A DNA stretch of 64,000 bases from Agriotes lineatus (lineage: Eukaryota > Arthropoda > Insecta > Coleoptera > Elateridae): the NCBI GenBank assembly GCA_940337035.1, contig CALNHX010005793.1:36671-100670 (forward strand), read 5' to 3'. A model generated the notes under the pieces. It worked only from the letters and a program-made list of their open reading frames with translations, ran no database searches and had not been told where the DNA came from. Both the position numbers and the translations under genes were made by a program. This document shows positions 10,776 through 21,392 of this stretch, piece after piece; the stretch's first letter is position 1, and each line of letters begins with the position of its first letter.

Positions 10776-12709
10776 ATACCGCGCCAGAGTGCTGTTCTCG
10801 AGCTGCTCAATGTAGTTATTTCACTCAGACGTATCCTCGTAGCGGTCAATACTCAAGTCACTGAATTAATAAGATTGGCCGATGTTCCTGAAGCTACGCT
10901 CCGTATGTGGTACGACGCAGAAGTACGCGACAGGGAGCGGGTTAACAGGCGAGACCGCCGCAACATTGCACGCGCTCGTCGACATCGGGGTAGACCAGGC
11001 TGTCGCAATAGAAGAGTTCAGCCATGGCAGTTGAATTGCATAAACGCGGCGTATTGCCATCCACTGCCATCGGGGGTAAAGCTGAGGAAGTCAGCCCTCA
11101 AGAGACCTAGTATATATTGCCTGATGGCGATATTTGAGAACGCAAGACTCGACTACATACAACCGTGGGCCTACTCCACCTCCTTTACGGTCACCTACTT
11201 CGTCCATAAGCAGTAAGTACTAATAGTTTAATGCACGGTACATATAGGGTTATCGGTAATGAATGGGTCCTACGTCAACGGTGGCTTCCTCGACCTAAAA
11301 TAAGTCGACCTAGCCAAATTTACATTAGTCCAAAAGTATGTAGGGGAGAACAGGGTAAAAAGGTGTAGAACTTTTTTTTAATGCAACTGAAAACGTTTCA
11401 TTACATAAATCTTAAAGACTGGTTATTATACAATGCCACCGTTGACGTATCACCCTGTATTTTTATAAATGAGTTAATTTTTTTTGCCTTTTCAGCAGAA
11501 AAAACATGGAAACGAACATTCCCATGTGTTATGATAAACTTAAAGCGAAACAAATCGTTTCAATTAACGATTTGAAAACCATCGTCAACAGAACGATCCT
11601 TGAACTAGACACCGAACAGTATGCTACCGAAACCGAAGCTCAACACCAACGCCGCCCGTTCACGCAAAAGGAAATTGACAACTTAAGATCCGTCCTGAAG
11701 GGATTGTTCTGCAGGTCGGAGATGCAGTCTATTTTACAAAATCCCGTTCTATTCGGGCTACACAATATAGCTGACTACGAGGAGGACATGCGCATGTTTT
11801 TCAAGTTGCACCACCAGACAAACTACGAGCTGCCGAAGCGCATCCGCGATAGATGCCTTATTTACGGGCTACCGGGGTTGCAGCTCCGGCGGCGTCGAGT
11901 TGTGCCTGTAATTGAGGAGGACGAAGACGATGTCATTAAGCAAGATGAGCGGGCGGTGGCATTAGCTGAGATAGACCCGGTAGAGCAGGGCTTGATAGTG
12001 ACGGGGGCCGAAGTTGCAGTACAGGGTGGCATCGCTGTGGTTGAGTAAGTTAGCTACTCATAAATGTAAATTTATCTTTTTAGTACTTCCCCGTTATTCC
12101 AAAACATACAGGGTTTTTCTAAATTATGTCATAATTTCAAGAGCGTATTCTACCTGCGTAACGAAACATTTCCGGACACATGTTTATAGGTACACCTTTT
12201 TTTTTAGTAACGATGGCGAGGTCTTGGGGCACTACGCCGCCAGCTCTCCAGGCGCATCCCAAGAGGCGGTGATAGCCCCATTAATTGGTGCCCTGGATCC
12301 CACGGTCGTGGACAAGTTGGAAACTGAGCAGGAAGAAGAGGAAGGGGAGGAACCGGAGGAGGCTGAAGAGGAGGAGGAGCAGCAAGCAAAGGGCAAGAGA
12401 AAGCTGAGTGTACCCCTTAAAAAACCAAAAAAAATCAAAGCGCCCCGGCCCGTTTTCACTGTTGGCGAACGAGTGATGGTGCGGTTTAGATCGTGGCCTC
12501 TATGGCCCGCCGTCGTTACCAGCATATCACGAACCCACTACGAGATTACGTGCACCGAGGGCACCGAGCCCTCGTCCTACAAAGTGCCTAAACGATCGGT
12601 GCTAGCTATGGACGAAGAAAGATTAAGGCAAGAATTTAACAACTTGAAAGATGGAAAACGGCGCCAACAGCTGTCCACGGTTTTGCTGGCGTTAAAAATA
12701 ATCGTATAG
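10776..12709 (+). CDS. Tandem PWWP-like gene, copy B: intact spliced frame
   Basis: Exons are 10776-11212 (437 nt), 11496-12044 (549 nt) and 12208-12709 (502 nt). They total 1488 nt, an exact multiple of three, with matching phase-2 joins. Donors GTAAGT (11213, 12045) and acceptors CCTTTTCAG (11495) and TTTTTTTAG (12207) are strong. The product would be 495 residues: helical N terminus rich in V/L, basic R-D-R-x-R-R-N-I-A-R-A-R-R stretch, unrecognised exon-2 domain with a C-L-I-Y-G-L-P-G-L motif and R-R-R-R, Glu-rich tract, K-G-K-R-K and K-K-P-K-K-I-K (nuclear signals), then V-G-E-R-V-M-V-R-F-R-S-W-P-L-W-P-A-V-V typical of a PWWP fold. PWWP domains bind methylated nucleosomes and DNA in other proteins; the role here is inference. 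The presumed start is ATA, not ATG, so translation might begin at ATG 10903 or in an unseen upstream exon. Confidence 0.65.
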
Positions 12710-12715
12710 GGCAGG

Positions 12716-15565
12716 GCAAGACTCTTTTTGTACACACGATACATTATGTTCATTATTTCAATATTTTTAGGCCCACTATCAGAGATGTTGGATGTTGAAC
12801 TTTTGAGTTTTGGGCGCCGGGCGCATGAGCTGTGCTGCAACCCCCCGGTCTATATCGATCGTTCTGGCGTTGAAATTAATAGTATAGGGCAGACGGTAAG
12901 ACTCTTTTTGTACACACGATACATTATGTTCATTATTTCATTATTTTTAGGCCCACTATCAGAGATGTTGGATGTTGAACTTTTGAGTTTTGGGCGCCGG
13001 GCGCATGAGCTGTGCTGCAACCCCCCGGTCTATATCGATCGTTCTGGCGTTGAAATTAATAGTATAGGGCAGACGGTAAGACTCTTTTTGTACACACGAT
13101 ACATTATGTTCATTATTTCATTATTTTTAGGCCCACTATCAGAGATGTTGGATGTTGAACTTTTGAGTTTTGGGCGCCGGGCGCATGAGCTGTGCTGCAA
13201 CCCCCCGGTCTATATCGATGGTTCTGGCGTTGAAATTAATAGTATAGGGCAGACGGTAACTCTTTTTGTACACACGATACATTATGTTCATTATTTTTAG
13301 GCCCACTATCAGAGATGTTGGATGTTGAACTTTTGAGTTTTGGGCGCCGGGCGCATGAGCTGTGCTGCAACCCCCCGGTCTATATCGATCGTTCCGGCGT
13401 TGAAATTAATAGTATAGGGCAGACGGTAAGACTCTTTTTGTACACACGATACATTATGTTCATTATTTCATTATTTTTAGGCCCACTATCAGAGATGTTG
13501 GATGTTGAACTTTTGAGTTTTGGGCGCCGGGCGCATGAGCTGTGCTGCAACCCCCCGGTCTATATCGATGGTTCTGGCATTGAAATTAATAGTATAGGGC
13601 AGACGGTAAGACTCTTTTTGTACACACGATACATTATGTTCATTATTTCATTATTTTTAGGCCCACTATCAGAGATGTTGGATGTTGAACTTTTGATTTT
13701 TGGGCGCCGGGCGCATGAGCTGTGCTGCAACCCCCCGGTCTATATCGATCGTTCTGGCGTTGAAATTAATAGTATAGGGCAGACGGTAAGACTTTTTGTA
13801 CACACGATACATTATGTTCATTATTTCATTATTTTTAGGCCCACTATCAGAGATGTTGGATGTTGAACTTTAGAGTTTTGGGCGCCGGGCGCATGAGCTG
13901 TGCTGCAACCCCCCGGTCTATATCGATGGTTCTGGCGTTGAAATTAATAGTATAGGGCAGACGGTAAGACTCTTTTTGTACACACGATACATTATGTTCA
14001 TTATTTCATTATTTTTAGGCCCACTATCAGAGATGTTGGATGTTGAACTTTTGAGTTTTGGGCGCCAGGCGCATGAGCTGTGCTGCAACCCCCCGGTCTA
14101 TATCGATGGTTCTGGCGTTGAAATTAATAGTATAGGGCAGACGGTAAGACTCTTTGTACACACGATACATTATGTTCATTATTTCATTATTTTTAGGCCC
14201 ACTATCAGAGATGTTGGATGTTGTACTTTTGAGTTTTGGGCGCCGGGCGCATGAGCTGTGCTGCAACCCCCCGGTCTATATCGATGGTTCTGGCGTTGAA
14301 ATTAATAGTATAGGGCAGACGGTAAGACTCTTTTTGTACACACGATACATTATGTTCATTATTTCATTATTTTTAGGCCCACTATCAGAGATGTTGGATG
14401 TTGTACTTTTGAGTTTTGGGCGCCGGGCGCATGAGCTGTGCTGCAACCCCCCGGTCTATATCGATGGTTCTGGCGTTGAAATTAATAGTATAGGGCAGAC
14501 GGTAAGACTCTTTTTGTACACACGATACATTATGTTCATTATTTCATTATTTTTAGGCCCACTATCAGAGATGTTGGATGTTGAACTTTTGAGTTTTGGG
14601 CGCCGGGCGCATGAGCTGTGCTGCAACCCCCCGGTCTATATCGATCGTTCTGGCGTTGAAATTAATAGTATAGGGCAGACGGTAAGACTCTTTTTGTACA
14701 CACGATACATTATGTTCATTATTTTTAGGCCCACTATCAGAGATGTTGGATGTTGAACTTTTGAGTTTTTTGCGCCGGGCGCATGAGCTGTGCTGCAACC
14801 CCCCGGTCTATATCGATCGTTCTGGCGTTGAAATTAATAGTATAGGGCAGACGGTAAGACTCTTTTTGTACACACGATACATTATGTTCATTATTTCATT
14901 ATTTTTAGGCCCACTATCAGAGATGTTGGATGTTGAACTTTTGAGTTGCGGGCGCCGGGCGCATGAGCTGTGCTGCAACCCCCCGGTCTATATCGATCGT
15001 TCTGGCGTTGAAATTAATAGTATAGGGCAGACGGTAAGACTCTTTTTGTACACACGATACATTATGTTCATTATTTCATTATTTTTAGGCCCACTATCAG
15101 AGATGTTGGATGTTGAACTTTTGAGTTTTGGGCGCCGGGCGCATGAGCTGTGCTGCAACCCCCCGGTCTATATCGATCATTCTGGCGTTGAAATTAATAG
15201 TATAGGGCAGACGGTAAGACTCTTTTTGTACACACGATACATTATGTTCATTATTTCATTATTTTTAGGCCCACTATCAGAGATGTTGGATGTTGAACTT
15301 TTGAGTTTTGGGCGCCGGGCGCATGAGCTGTGCTGCAACCCCCCGGTCTATATCGATGGTTCTGGCGTTGAAATTAATAGTATAGGGCAGACGGCAAGAC
15401 TCTTTTTGTACACACGATACATTATGTTCATTATTTCATTATTTTTAGGCCCACTATCAGAGATGTTGGATGTTGAACTTTTGAGTTTTGGGCGCCGGGC
15501 GCATGAGCTGTGCTGCAACCCCCCGGTCTATATCGATCGTTCTGGCGTTGAAAATAATAGTATAG
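12716..15565 (+). repeat. 180-bp exon/intron-like satellite, array B (about 16 monomers)
   Basis: The monomer structure is as in array A. The 125-bp segments start at 12771, 12951, 13131, 13301, 13481, 13661, 13839, 14019 and onward to about 15448. Several intron-like segments are shortened by 2-10 bp. Diagnostic variants include TTGATTTTTGG near 13694, TTCCGGCG near 13394, an ACTTTAGAG variant near 13868 and GCCAGGCG near 14064. The last monomer ends in GAAAATAATAGTATAG and passes into a 253-bp segment absent from unit A. Confidence 0.93.
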
Positions 15566-15818
15566 TCATACGCCGACGTACTGCCTGACAACACCGCGTT
15601 GTTGCATTGTTGTGATTCACCAGCTTCTGTTAAAATTAAAGCGCGCCTAGCCAATGGTTAATGGTGAATTTGCCAGTCCCAAGCGAAGTAAAAATGGGTA
15701 TTTTCCGGTACTTGAAGTGCCCAGTACTCGCCTTGCCAGAGAGAGAGTACCATGAGCTGAAAACTGAAAAAGACTATAACAAAGCAGTGAACCGCCTACG
15801 AAGGGATAGATTCAGATC
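15566..15818 (+). other. Extra 253-bp segment of unit B (also in unit C)
   Basis: This is inserted between the last satellite monomer and the terminal partial exon. It contains a possible acceptor (ATTCACCAG near 15625) and a frame from ATG 15661 that runs on into the partial exon, with the motif E-R-E-Y-H-E-L-K-T-E-K-D-Y-N-K. The copy at 19713-19965 differs by a few bases, three of which change the amino acid. I do not recognise the product. It may be a leftover exon of the ancestral gene. Confidence 0.5.
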
Positions 15819-15899
15819 GCGCCGGGCGCATGAACTGTGCTGCAACCCCCCCGGTCTATATCGTTCTGGCGATGAAATTATTATTAAAAAAATTTTTAG

Positions 15900-16262
15900 G
15901 CACTCAATATGAATGTTATGCTACAAATATTTCGGTTAAATTCGTGATTATATTATATTATAATTATATTTATTATATTTTACTAAATATCTCCAGTAAT
16001 AATTGTGTTGTTTTCTATCCGTATCCCGTTGGAATGCAACATACAAGTTGCTCCAAACACTACCTACGGGTAGATAATTCCGTAAAACTGATATATTCAC
16101 CCACCGGTTTGGGTTTTAGTCCGGCGGGTGTTGCGGATATATTGTTATTATTTTATATTGTTAGAAAAAACATATAGTCGCTTTTGATTTTTAAAATGCC
16201 AAAGTTTTGTCAACAAAAAATAAATAAAGTTTTTCTGACATAAAAAACGAGCCCGTAACATA
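15900..16262 (+). promoter_or_regulatory. Leader of unit C
   Basis: Same content and order as the other leaders: AT-rich block, 10-bp hairpin, AATAAA-like element. It sits directly before the frameshifted exon 1 of copy C. Confidence 0.4.
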
Positions 16263-17400
16263 ATACCGCGCCAGAGTGCTGTTCTCGAGCTGCTCAATGT
16301 AGTTATTTCACTCAGACGTATCCTCGTAGCGGTCAATACTCAAGTCACTGAATTAATAAGATTGGTCGATGTTGCTGAAGCTACGCTCCGTATGTGGTAC
16401 GACGCAGAAGTACGCGACAGGGAGCGGGTTAACAGGCGAGACCGCCGCAACATTGCACGCGCTCGTCGACATCGGGGTAGACCAGGCTGTCGCAATAGAA
16501 GAGTTCAGCCATGGCAGTTGAATTGCATAAACGCGGCGTATTGCCATCCACTGCCATCGGGGGTAAAGCTGAGGAAGTCAGCCCTCAAGAGACCTAGTAT
16601 ATATCGCCTGATGGCGATATTTGAGAACGCAAGACTCGACTACATACAACCGTGGGCCTACTCCACCTCCTTTACGGTCACCTACTTCGTCCCATAAGCA
16701 GTAAGTACTAATAGTTTAATGCACGGTACATATAGGGTTATCGGTAATGAATGGGTCCTACGTCAACGGTGGCTTCCTCGACCTAAAATAAGTCGACTTA
16801 GCCAAATTTACATTAGTCCAAAAGTATGTAGGGGAGATCAGGGTAAAAAGGTGTAGAACCTTTTTTTAATGCAACTGAAAACGTTTCATTACATAAATCT
16901 TAAAGACTGGTTATTATACAATGCCACCGTTGACGTATCACCCTGTATTTTTATAAATGAGTTAATTTTTTTTGCCTTTTCAGCAGAAAAAACATGGAAA
17001 CGAACATTCCCATGTGTTATGATAAACTTAAAGCGAAACAAATCGTTTCAATTAACGATTTGAAAACCATCGTCAACAGAACGATCCTTGAACTAGACAC
17101 CGAACAGTATGCTACCGAAACCGAAGCTCAACACCAACGCCGCCCGTTCACGCAAAAGGAAATTGACAACTTAAGATCCGTCCTGAAGGGATTGTTCTGC
17201 AGGTCGGAGATGCAGTCTATTTTACAAAATCCCGTTCTATTCGGGCTACACAATATAGCTGACTACGAGGAGGACATGCGCATGTTTTTCAAGTTGCACC
17301 ACCAGACAAACTACGAGCTGCCGAAGCGCATCCGCGATAGATGCCTTATTTACGGGCTACCGGGGTTGCAGCTCCGGCGGCGTCGAGTTGTGCCTGGGCA
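16263..17400 (+). pseudogene. Tandem PWWP-like gene, copy C: frameshifted, exon 3 lost
   Basis: Exon 1 (16263-16700) has an extra C near 16692 relative to copies A and B. This turns the end of the exon into a stop two codons later. Exon 2 starts at 16984 as in the other copies but is cut inside the R-R-R-R-V-V-P codons at 17396, where it joins directly to GGGCAGG|GTAAG, the donor side of the satellite. The last part of exon 2, intron 2 and the whole PWWP exon are missing. The start codon position is ATA. This copy cannot make the PWWP protein. Confidence 0.85.
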
Positions 17401-19712
17401 GGGTAAGACTCTTTTTGTACACACGATACATTATGTTCATTATTTCATTATTTTTAGGCCCACTATCAGAGATGTTGGATGTTGAACTTTTGAGTTTTGG
17501 GCGCCGGGCGCATGAGCTGTGCTGCAACCCCCCGGTCTATATCGATCGTTCTGGCGTTGAAATTAATAGTATAGGGCAGACGGTAAGACTCTTTTTGTAC
17601 ACACGATACATTATGTTCATTATTTCATTATTTTTAGGCCCACTATCAGAGATGTTGGATGTTGAACTTTTGAGTTTTGGGCGACGGGCGCATGAGCTGT
17701 GCTGCAACCCCCCGGTCTATATCGATGGTTCTGGCGTTGAAATTAATAGTATAGGGCAGACGGTAAGACTCTTTTTGTACACACGATACATTATGTTCAT
17801 TATTTCATTATTTTTAGGCCCACTATCAGAGATGTTGGATGTTGAACTTTTGAGTTTTGGGCGCCGGGCGCATGAGCTGTGCTGCAACCCCCCGGTCTAT
17901 ATCGATCGTTCTGGCGTTGAAATTAATAGTATAGGGCAGACGGTAAGACTCTTTTTGTACACACGATACATTATGTTCATTATTTCATTATTTTTAGGCC
18001 CACTATCAGAGATGTTGGATGTTGAACTTTTGAGTTTTGGGCGACGGGCGCATGAGCTGTGCTGCAACCCCCCGGTCTATATCGATGGTTCTGGCGTTGA
18101 AATTAATAGTATAGGGCAGACGGTAAGACTCTTTTTGTACACACGATACATTATGTTCATTATTTCATTATTTTTAGGCCCACTATCAGAGATGTTGGAT
18201 GTTGAACTTTTGAGTTTTGGGCGCCGGGCGCATGAGCTGTGCTGCAACCCCCCGGTCTATATCGATGGTTCTGGCGTTGAAATTAATAGTATAGGGCAGA
18301 CGGTAACTCTTTTTGTACACACGATACATTATGTTCATTATTTTTAGGCCCACTATCAGAGATGTTGGATGTTGAACTTTTGAGTTTTGGGCGCCGGGCG
18401 CATGAGCTGTGCTGCAACCCCCCGGTCTATATCGATCGTTCCGGCGTTGAAATTAATAGTATAGGGCAGACGGTAAGACTCTTTTTGTACACACGATACA
18501 TTATGTTCATTATTTCATTATTTTTAGGCCCACTATCAGAGATGTTGGATGTTGAACTTTTGAGTTTTGGGCGCCGGGCGCATGAGCTGTGCTGCAACCC
18601 CCCGGTCTATATCGATGGTTCTGGCATTGAAATTAATAGTATAGGGCAGACGGTAAGACTCTTTTTGTACACACGATACATTATGTTCATTATTTCATTA
18701 TTTTTAGGCCCACTATCAGAGATGTTGGATGTTGAACTTTTGATTTTTGGGCGCCGGGCGCATGAGCTGTGCTGCAACCCCCCGGTCTATATCGATCGTT
18801 CTGGCGTTGAAATTAATAGTATAGGGCAGACGGTAAGACTTTTTGTACACACGATACATTATGTTCATTATTTCATTATTTTTAGGCCCACTATCAGAGA
18901 TGTTGGATGTTGAACTTTAGAGTTTTGGGCGCCGGGCGCATGAGCTGTGCTGCAACCCCCCGGTCTATATCGATGGTTCTGGCGTTGAAATTAATAGTAT
19001 AGGGCAGACGGTAAGACTCTTTTTGTACACACGATACATTATGTTCATTATTTCATTATTTTTAGGCCCACTATCAGAGATGTTGGATGTTGAACTTTTG
19101 AGTTTTGGGCGCCAGGCGCATGAGCTGTGCTGCAACCCCCCGGTCTATATCGATGGTTCTGGCGTTGAAATTAATAGTATAGGGCAGACGGTAAGACTCT
19201 TTGTACACACGATACATTATGTTCATTATTTCATTATTTTTAGGCCCACTATCAGAGATGTTGGATGTTGAACTTTTGAGTTTTGGGCGCCGGGCGCATG
19301 AGCTGTGCTGCAACCCCCCGGTCTATATCGATCGTTCTGGCGTTGAAATTAATAGTATAGGGCAGACGGTAAGACTCTTTTTGTACACACGATACATTAT
19401 GTTCATTATTTTTAGGCCCACTATCAGAGATGTTGGATGTTCAACTTTTGAGTTTTGAGCGCCGGGCGCATGAGCTGTGCTGCAACCCCCCGGTCTATAT
19501 CGATCGTTCTGGCGTTGAAATTAATAGTATAGGGCAGACGGTAAGACTCTTTTTGTACACACGATACATTATGTTCATTATTTCATTATTTTTAGGCCCA
19601 CTATCAGAGATGTTGGATGTTGAACTTTTGAGTTTTGGGCGCCGGGCGCATGAGCTGTGCTGCAACCCCCCGGTCTATATCGATCGTTCTGGCGTTGAAA
19701 ATAATAGTATAG
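17401..19712 (+). repeat. 180-bp exon/intron-like satellite, array C (about 13 monomers)
   Basis: The first 125-bp segment starts at 17458 and the next at 17638, 17818, 17998, 18178, 18348, 18528, 18708, 18886 and 19066. The block from 18348 on carries the same private variants in the same order as array B from 13301 (TTCCGGCG, TTGATTTTTGG, ACTTTAGAG, GCCAGGCG). Array C is therefore a copy of array B with several monomers lost near its end. Confidence 0.93.
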
Positions 19713-19965
19713 GCATACGCCGACGTACTGCCTGACAACACCGCGTTGTTGCATTGTTGTGATTCACCAGCTTCTGTTAAAATTAAAGCGCGCCTAGCCA
19801 ATGGTTAATGGTGAATTTGCCAGTCCCAAGCGAAGTAAAAATGAGTATTTTCCGGTACTTGAAGTGCTCAGTACTCGCCTTGCCAGAGAGAGAGTACCGT
19901 GAGCTGAAAACTGAAAAAGACTACAACAAAGCAGTGAACCGCCTACGAAGGGATAGATTCAGATC
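19713..19965 (+). other. Extra 253-bp segment of unit C
   Basis: Second copy of the segment at 15566-15818, at the same place between the last monomer and the terminal partial exon. The ATG at 19808 is kept. Confidence 0.5.
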
Positions 19966-20046
19966 GCGCCGGGCGCATGAACTGTGCTGCAACCCCCCCG
20001 GTCTATATCGTTCTGACGTTGAAATTATTATTAAAAAAAATGTTAG

Positions 20047-20418
20047 GCACTCAATATGAATGTTATGCTACAAATATTTCGGTTAAATTCGTGATTATAT
20101 TATATTATATTATATTTATTATATTTATTATATTTTACTAAATATCTCCAGTAATAATTGTGTTGTTTTCTACCCGTATCCCGTTGGAATGCAACATACA
20201 AGTTGCTCCAAACACTACCTACGGGTAGATAATTCCGTAAAACTGATATATTCACCCACCGGTTTGGGTTTTAGTCCGGCGGGTGTTGCGGATATATTGT
20301 TATTATTTTATATTGTTAGAAAAAACATATAGTCGCTTTTGATTTTTAAAATGCCAGAGTTTTGTCAACAAAAAATAAATAAAGTTTTTCTGACACAAAA
20401 AAACGAGCCCGTAACATA
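20047..20418 (+). promoter_or_regulatory. Leader of partial unit D
   Basis: Same leader as in units A-C. The acceptor-like TTTTTAG has changed to TGTTAG at 20041-20046. AATAAATAAA lies near 20380. It precedes the only long exon 1 with an ATG. Confidence 0.4.
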
Positions 20419-20716
20419 ATGCCGCGCCAGAGTGCTGTTCTCGAGCTGCTCAATGTAGTTATTTCACTCAGACGTATCCTCGTAGCGGTCAATACTCAAG
20501 TCACTGAATTAATAAGATTGGCCGATGTTGCTGAAGCTACGCTCCGTATCTGGTACGACGCAGAAGTACGCGACAGGGAGCGGGTTAACAGGCGAGACCG
20601 CCGCAACATTGGACGCGCTCGTCGACATCGGGGTAGACCAGGCTGTCGCAATAGAAGAGTTCGCCACAGCGCGAGCACTGGGACTGGAAGCAATTCCGAA
20701 TAGTCGGCCATTTTAG
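20419..20716 (+). pseudogene. Partial unit D: exon 1 with ATG and a different 3' end
   Basis: ATG 20419 opens the exon 1 frame (M-P-R-Q-S-A-V-L-E-L-L), which is ATA-initiated in units A-C. After about 20660 the sequence diverges from the other copies and the frame ends at 20703. A second frame (ATG 20525 to TAG 20716, 63 codons) overlaps it. Downstream are AATAAA elements at 20814 and 20886, so this copy may end a short transcript. It could be the ancestral form of exon 1 or a rearranged fragment. Confidence 0.55.
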
Positions 20717-20813
20717 TGTAGGCTATAGGGATTAGGGAGTGAACTTTAGACCAGGAAATACGACATTTTTTGTAAATGTATGGACCAGTTTTTGATCATG
20801 TGACGAATTTAAA

Positions 20814-20891
20814 AATAAAACGTCTAATAGCCATTATTGTCTTAAGAATGTTAAGGTTTTTTTGTTTGTGTTCTGTATCTAGGTGAATAAA
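20814..20891 (+). terminator. Two possible poly(A) signals after unit D
   Basis: AATAAA occurs at 20814-20819 and 20886-20891 in non-coding sequence unique to unit D. Role inferred from sequence only. Confidence 0.35.
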
Positions 20892-20936
20892 GACTTGATA
20901 CTTATCTATTTCTTTACAACAGGTAAATCCCATTGT

Positions 20937-21167
20937 TGCGGATATATTGTTATTATTTTGTATTGTTAGAAAAAACATATAGTCGCTTTTGATTTTTAAA
21001 ATGCCCGAGTTTTGTCAACAAAAAATAAATAAAGGTTTTCTGAAACAAAAAACGAGCCCGTAACATAATGCCGCGCCAGAGTGCGTTTCTCGAGCTGCTC
21101 AATGTAGTTATTTCACTCGGACGTATCCTCGCAGCGGTCAATACTCAAGTCACTGAATTAATAAGAC
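20937..21167 (+). pseudogene. Partial unit E: leader end and start of exon 1
   Basis: Homology begins just after the leader hairpin (GTTGCGGATAT) and runs through ATG 21068 to the A-A-T-A-A-G-A at about 21167. There it stops abruptly and the errantivirus-like sequence starts. Exon 1 is thus cut after about 33 codons. Confidence 0.8.
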
Positions 21168-21351
21168 AGTACTGCCTCCGTCGCTGTAATTCAGAGCCAG
21201 AATCTTACGACGCCGCTGCCGACAACGTCGGATCGCCCGTCGCTGCAATTATCTTCAACGTTCTGCTGCTGCATTGGAACCTCCAATTTGCTAATTTGAA
21301 GTTGCAAAGAGATTGTCCACTGCCAGTGATGTTTTTACAGCACATTTTACT

Positions 21352-21353
21352 GT
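21352..21353 (+). promoter_or_regulatory. Possible env splice donor in the leader
   Basis: CTGTGAGTAG gives a GTGAGT donor 40 bases before the gag start. It could pair with the acceptor at 31576, as in errantiviruses that splice env. Position is suggestive only. Confidence 0.35.
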
Positions 21354-21392
21354 GAGTAGCCTTTATTGCAATATTCGCTTGTTTAATCTCGT

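Larger units (their letters stand above)
5355..21167 (+). repeat. Higher-order tandem array of a PWWP-gene unit (3 long and 2 partial copies)
   Basis: Homologous points recur at 5784, 10776, 16263, 20419 and about 21068, giving spacings of 4992, 5487 and 4156 bp and then a short truncated copy. Each long unit contains, in order, a partial exon-like end, an AT-rich leader, coding exon 1, intron 1, exon 2, intron 2, exon 3 (lost in unit C) and a 180-bp satellite array. Copies differ by only a few bases per exon, so the amplification is recent. The sequence 5' of 5355 and 3' of 21167 is unrelated to the unit. It could be a segmental duplication, a captured gene amplified with its satellite, or part of a larger array. 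Confidence 0.9.

Noticed and set aside
7728..19712. Centromeric satellite
   Set aside because: The 180-bp length fits many centromeric repeats, but exact splice-site structure and linkage to a coding exon explain the unit better. Nothing here shows centromere function.
20525..20716. 63-codon alternative frame overlapping exon 1 in unit D
   Set aside because: Plausible composition, but in units A-C it ends soon after the divergence point and it does not join exon 2 in frame. Mentioned under unit D only.
5355..21167. Integrated parvovirus-like or other viral genome (about 5-kb unit)
   Set aside because: No NS1 helicase, capsid motif or terminal hairpin is seen; the genes have spliceosomal introns and a PWWP-like domain.
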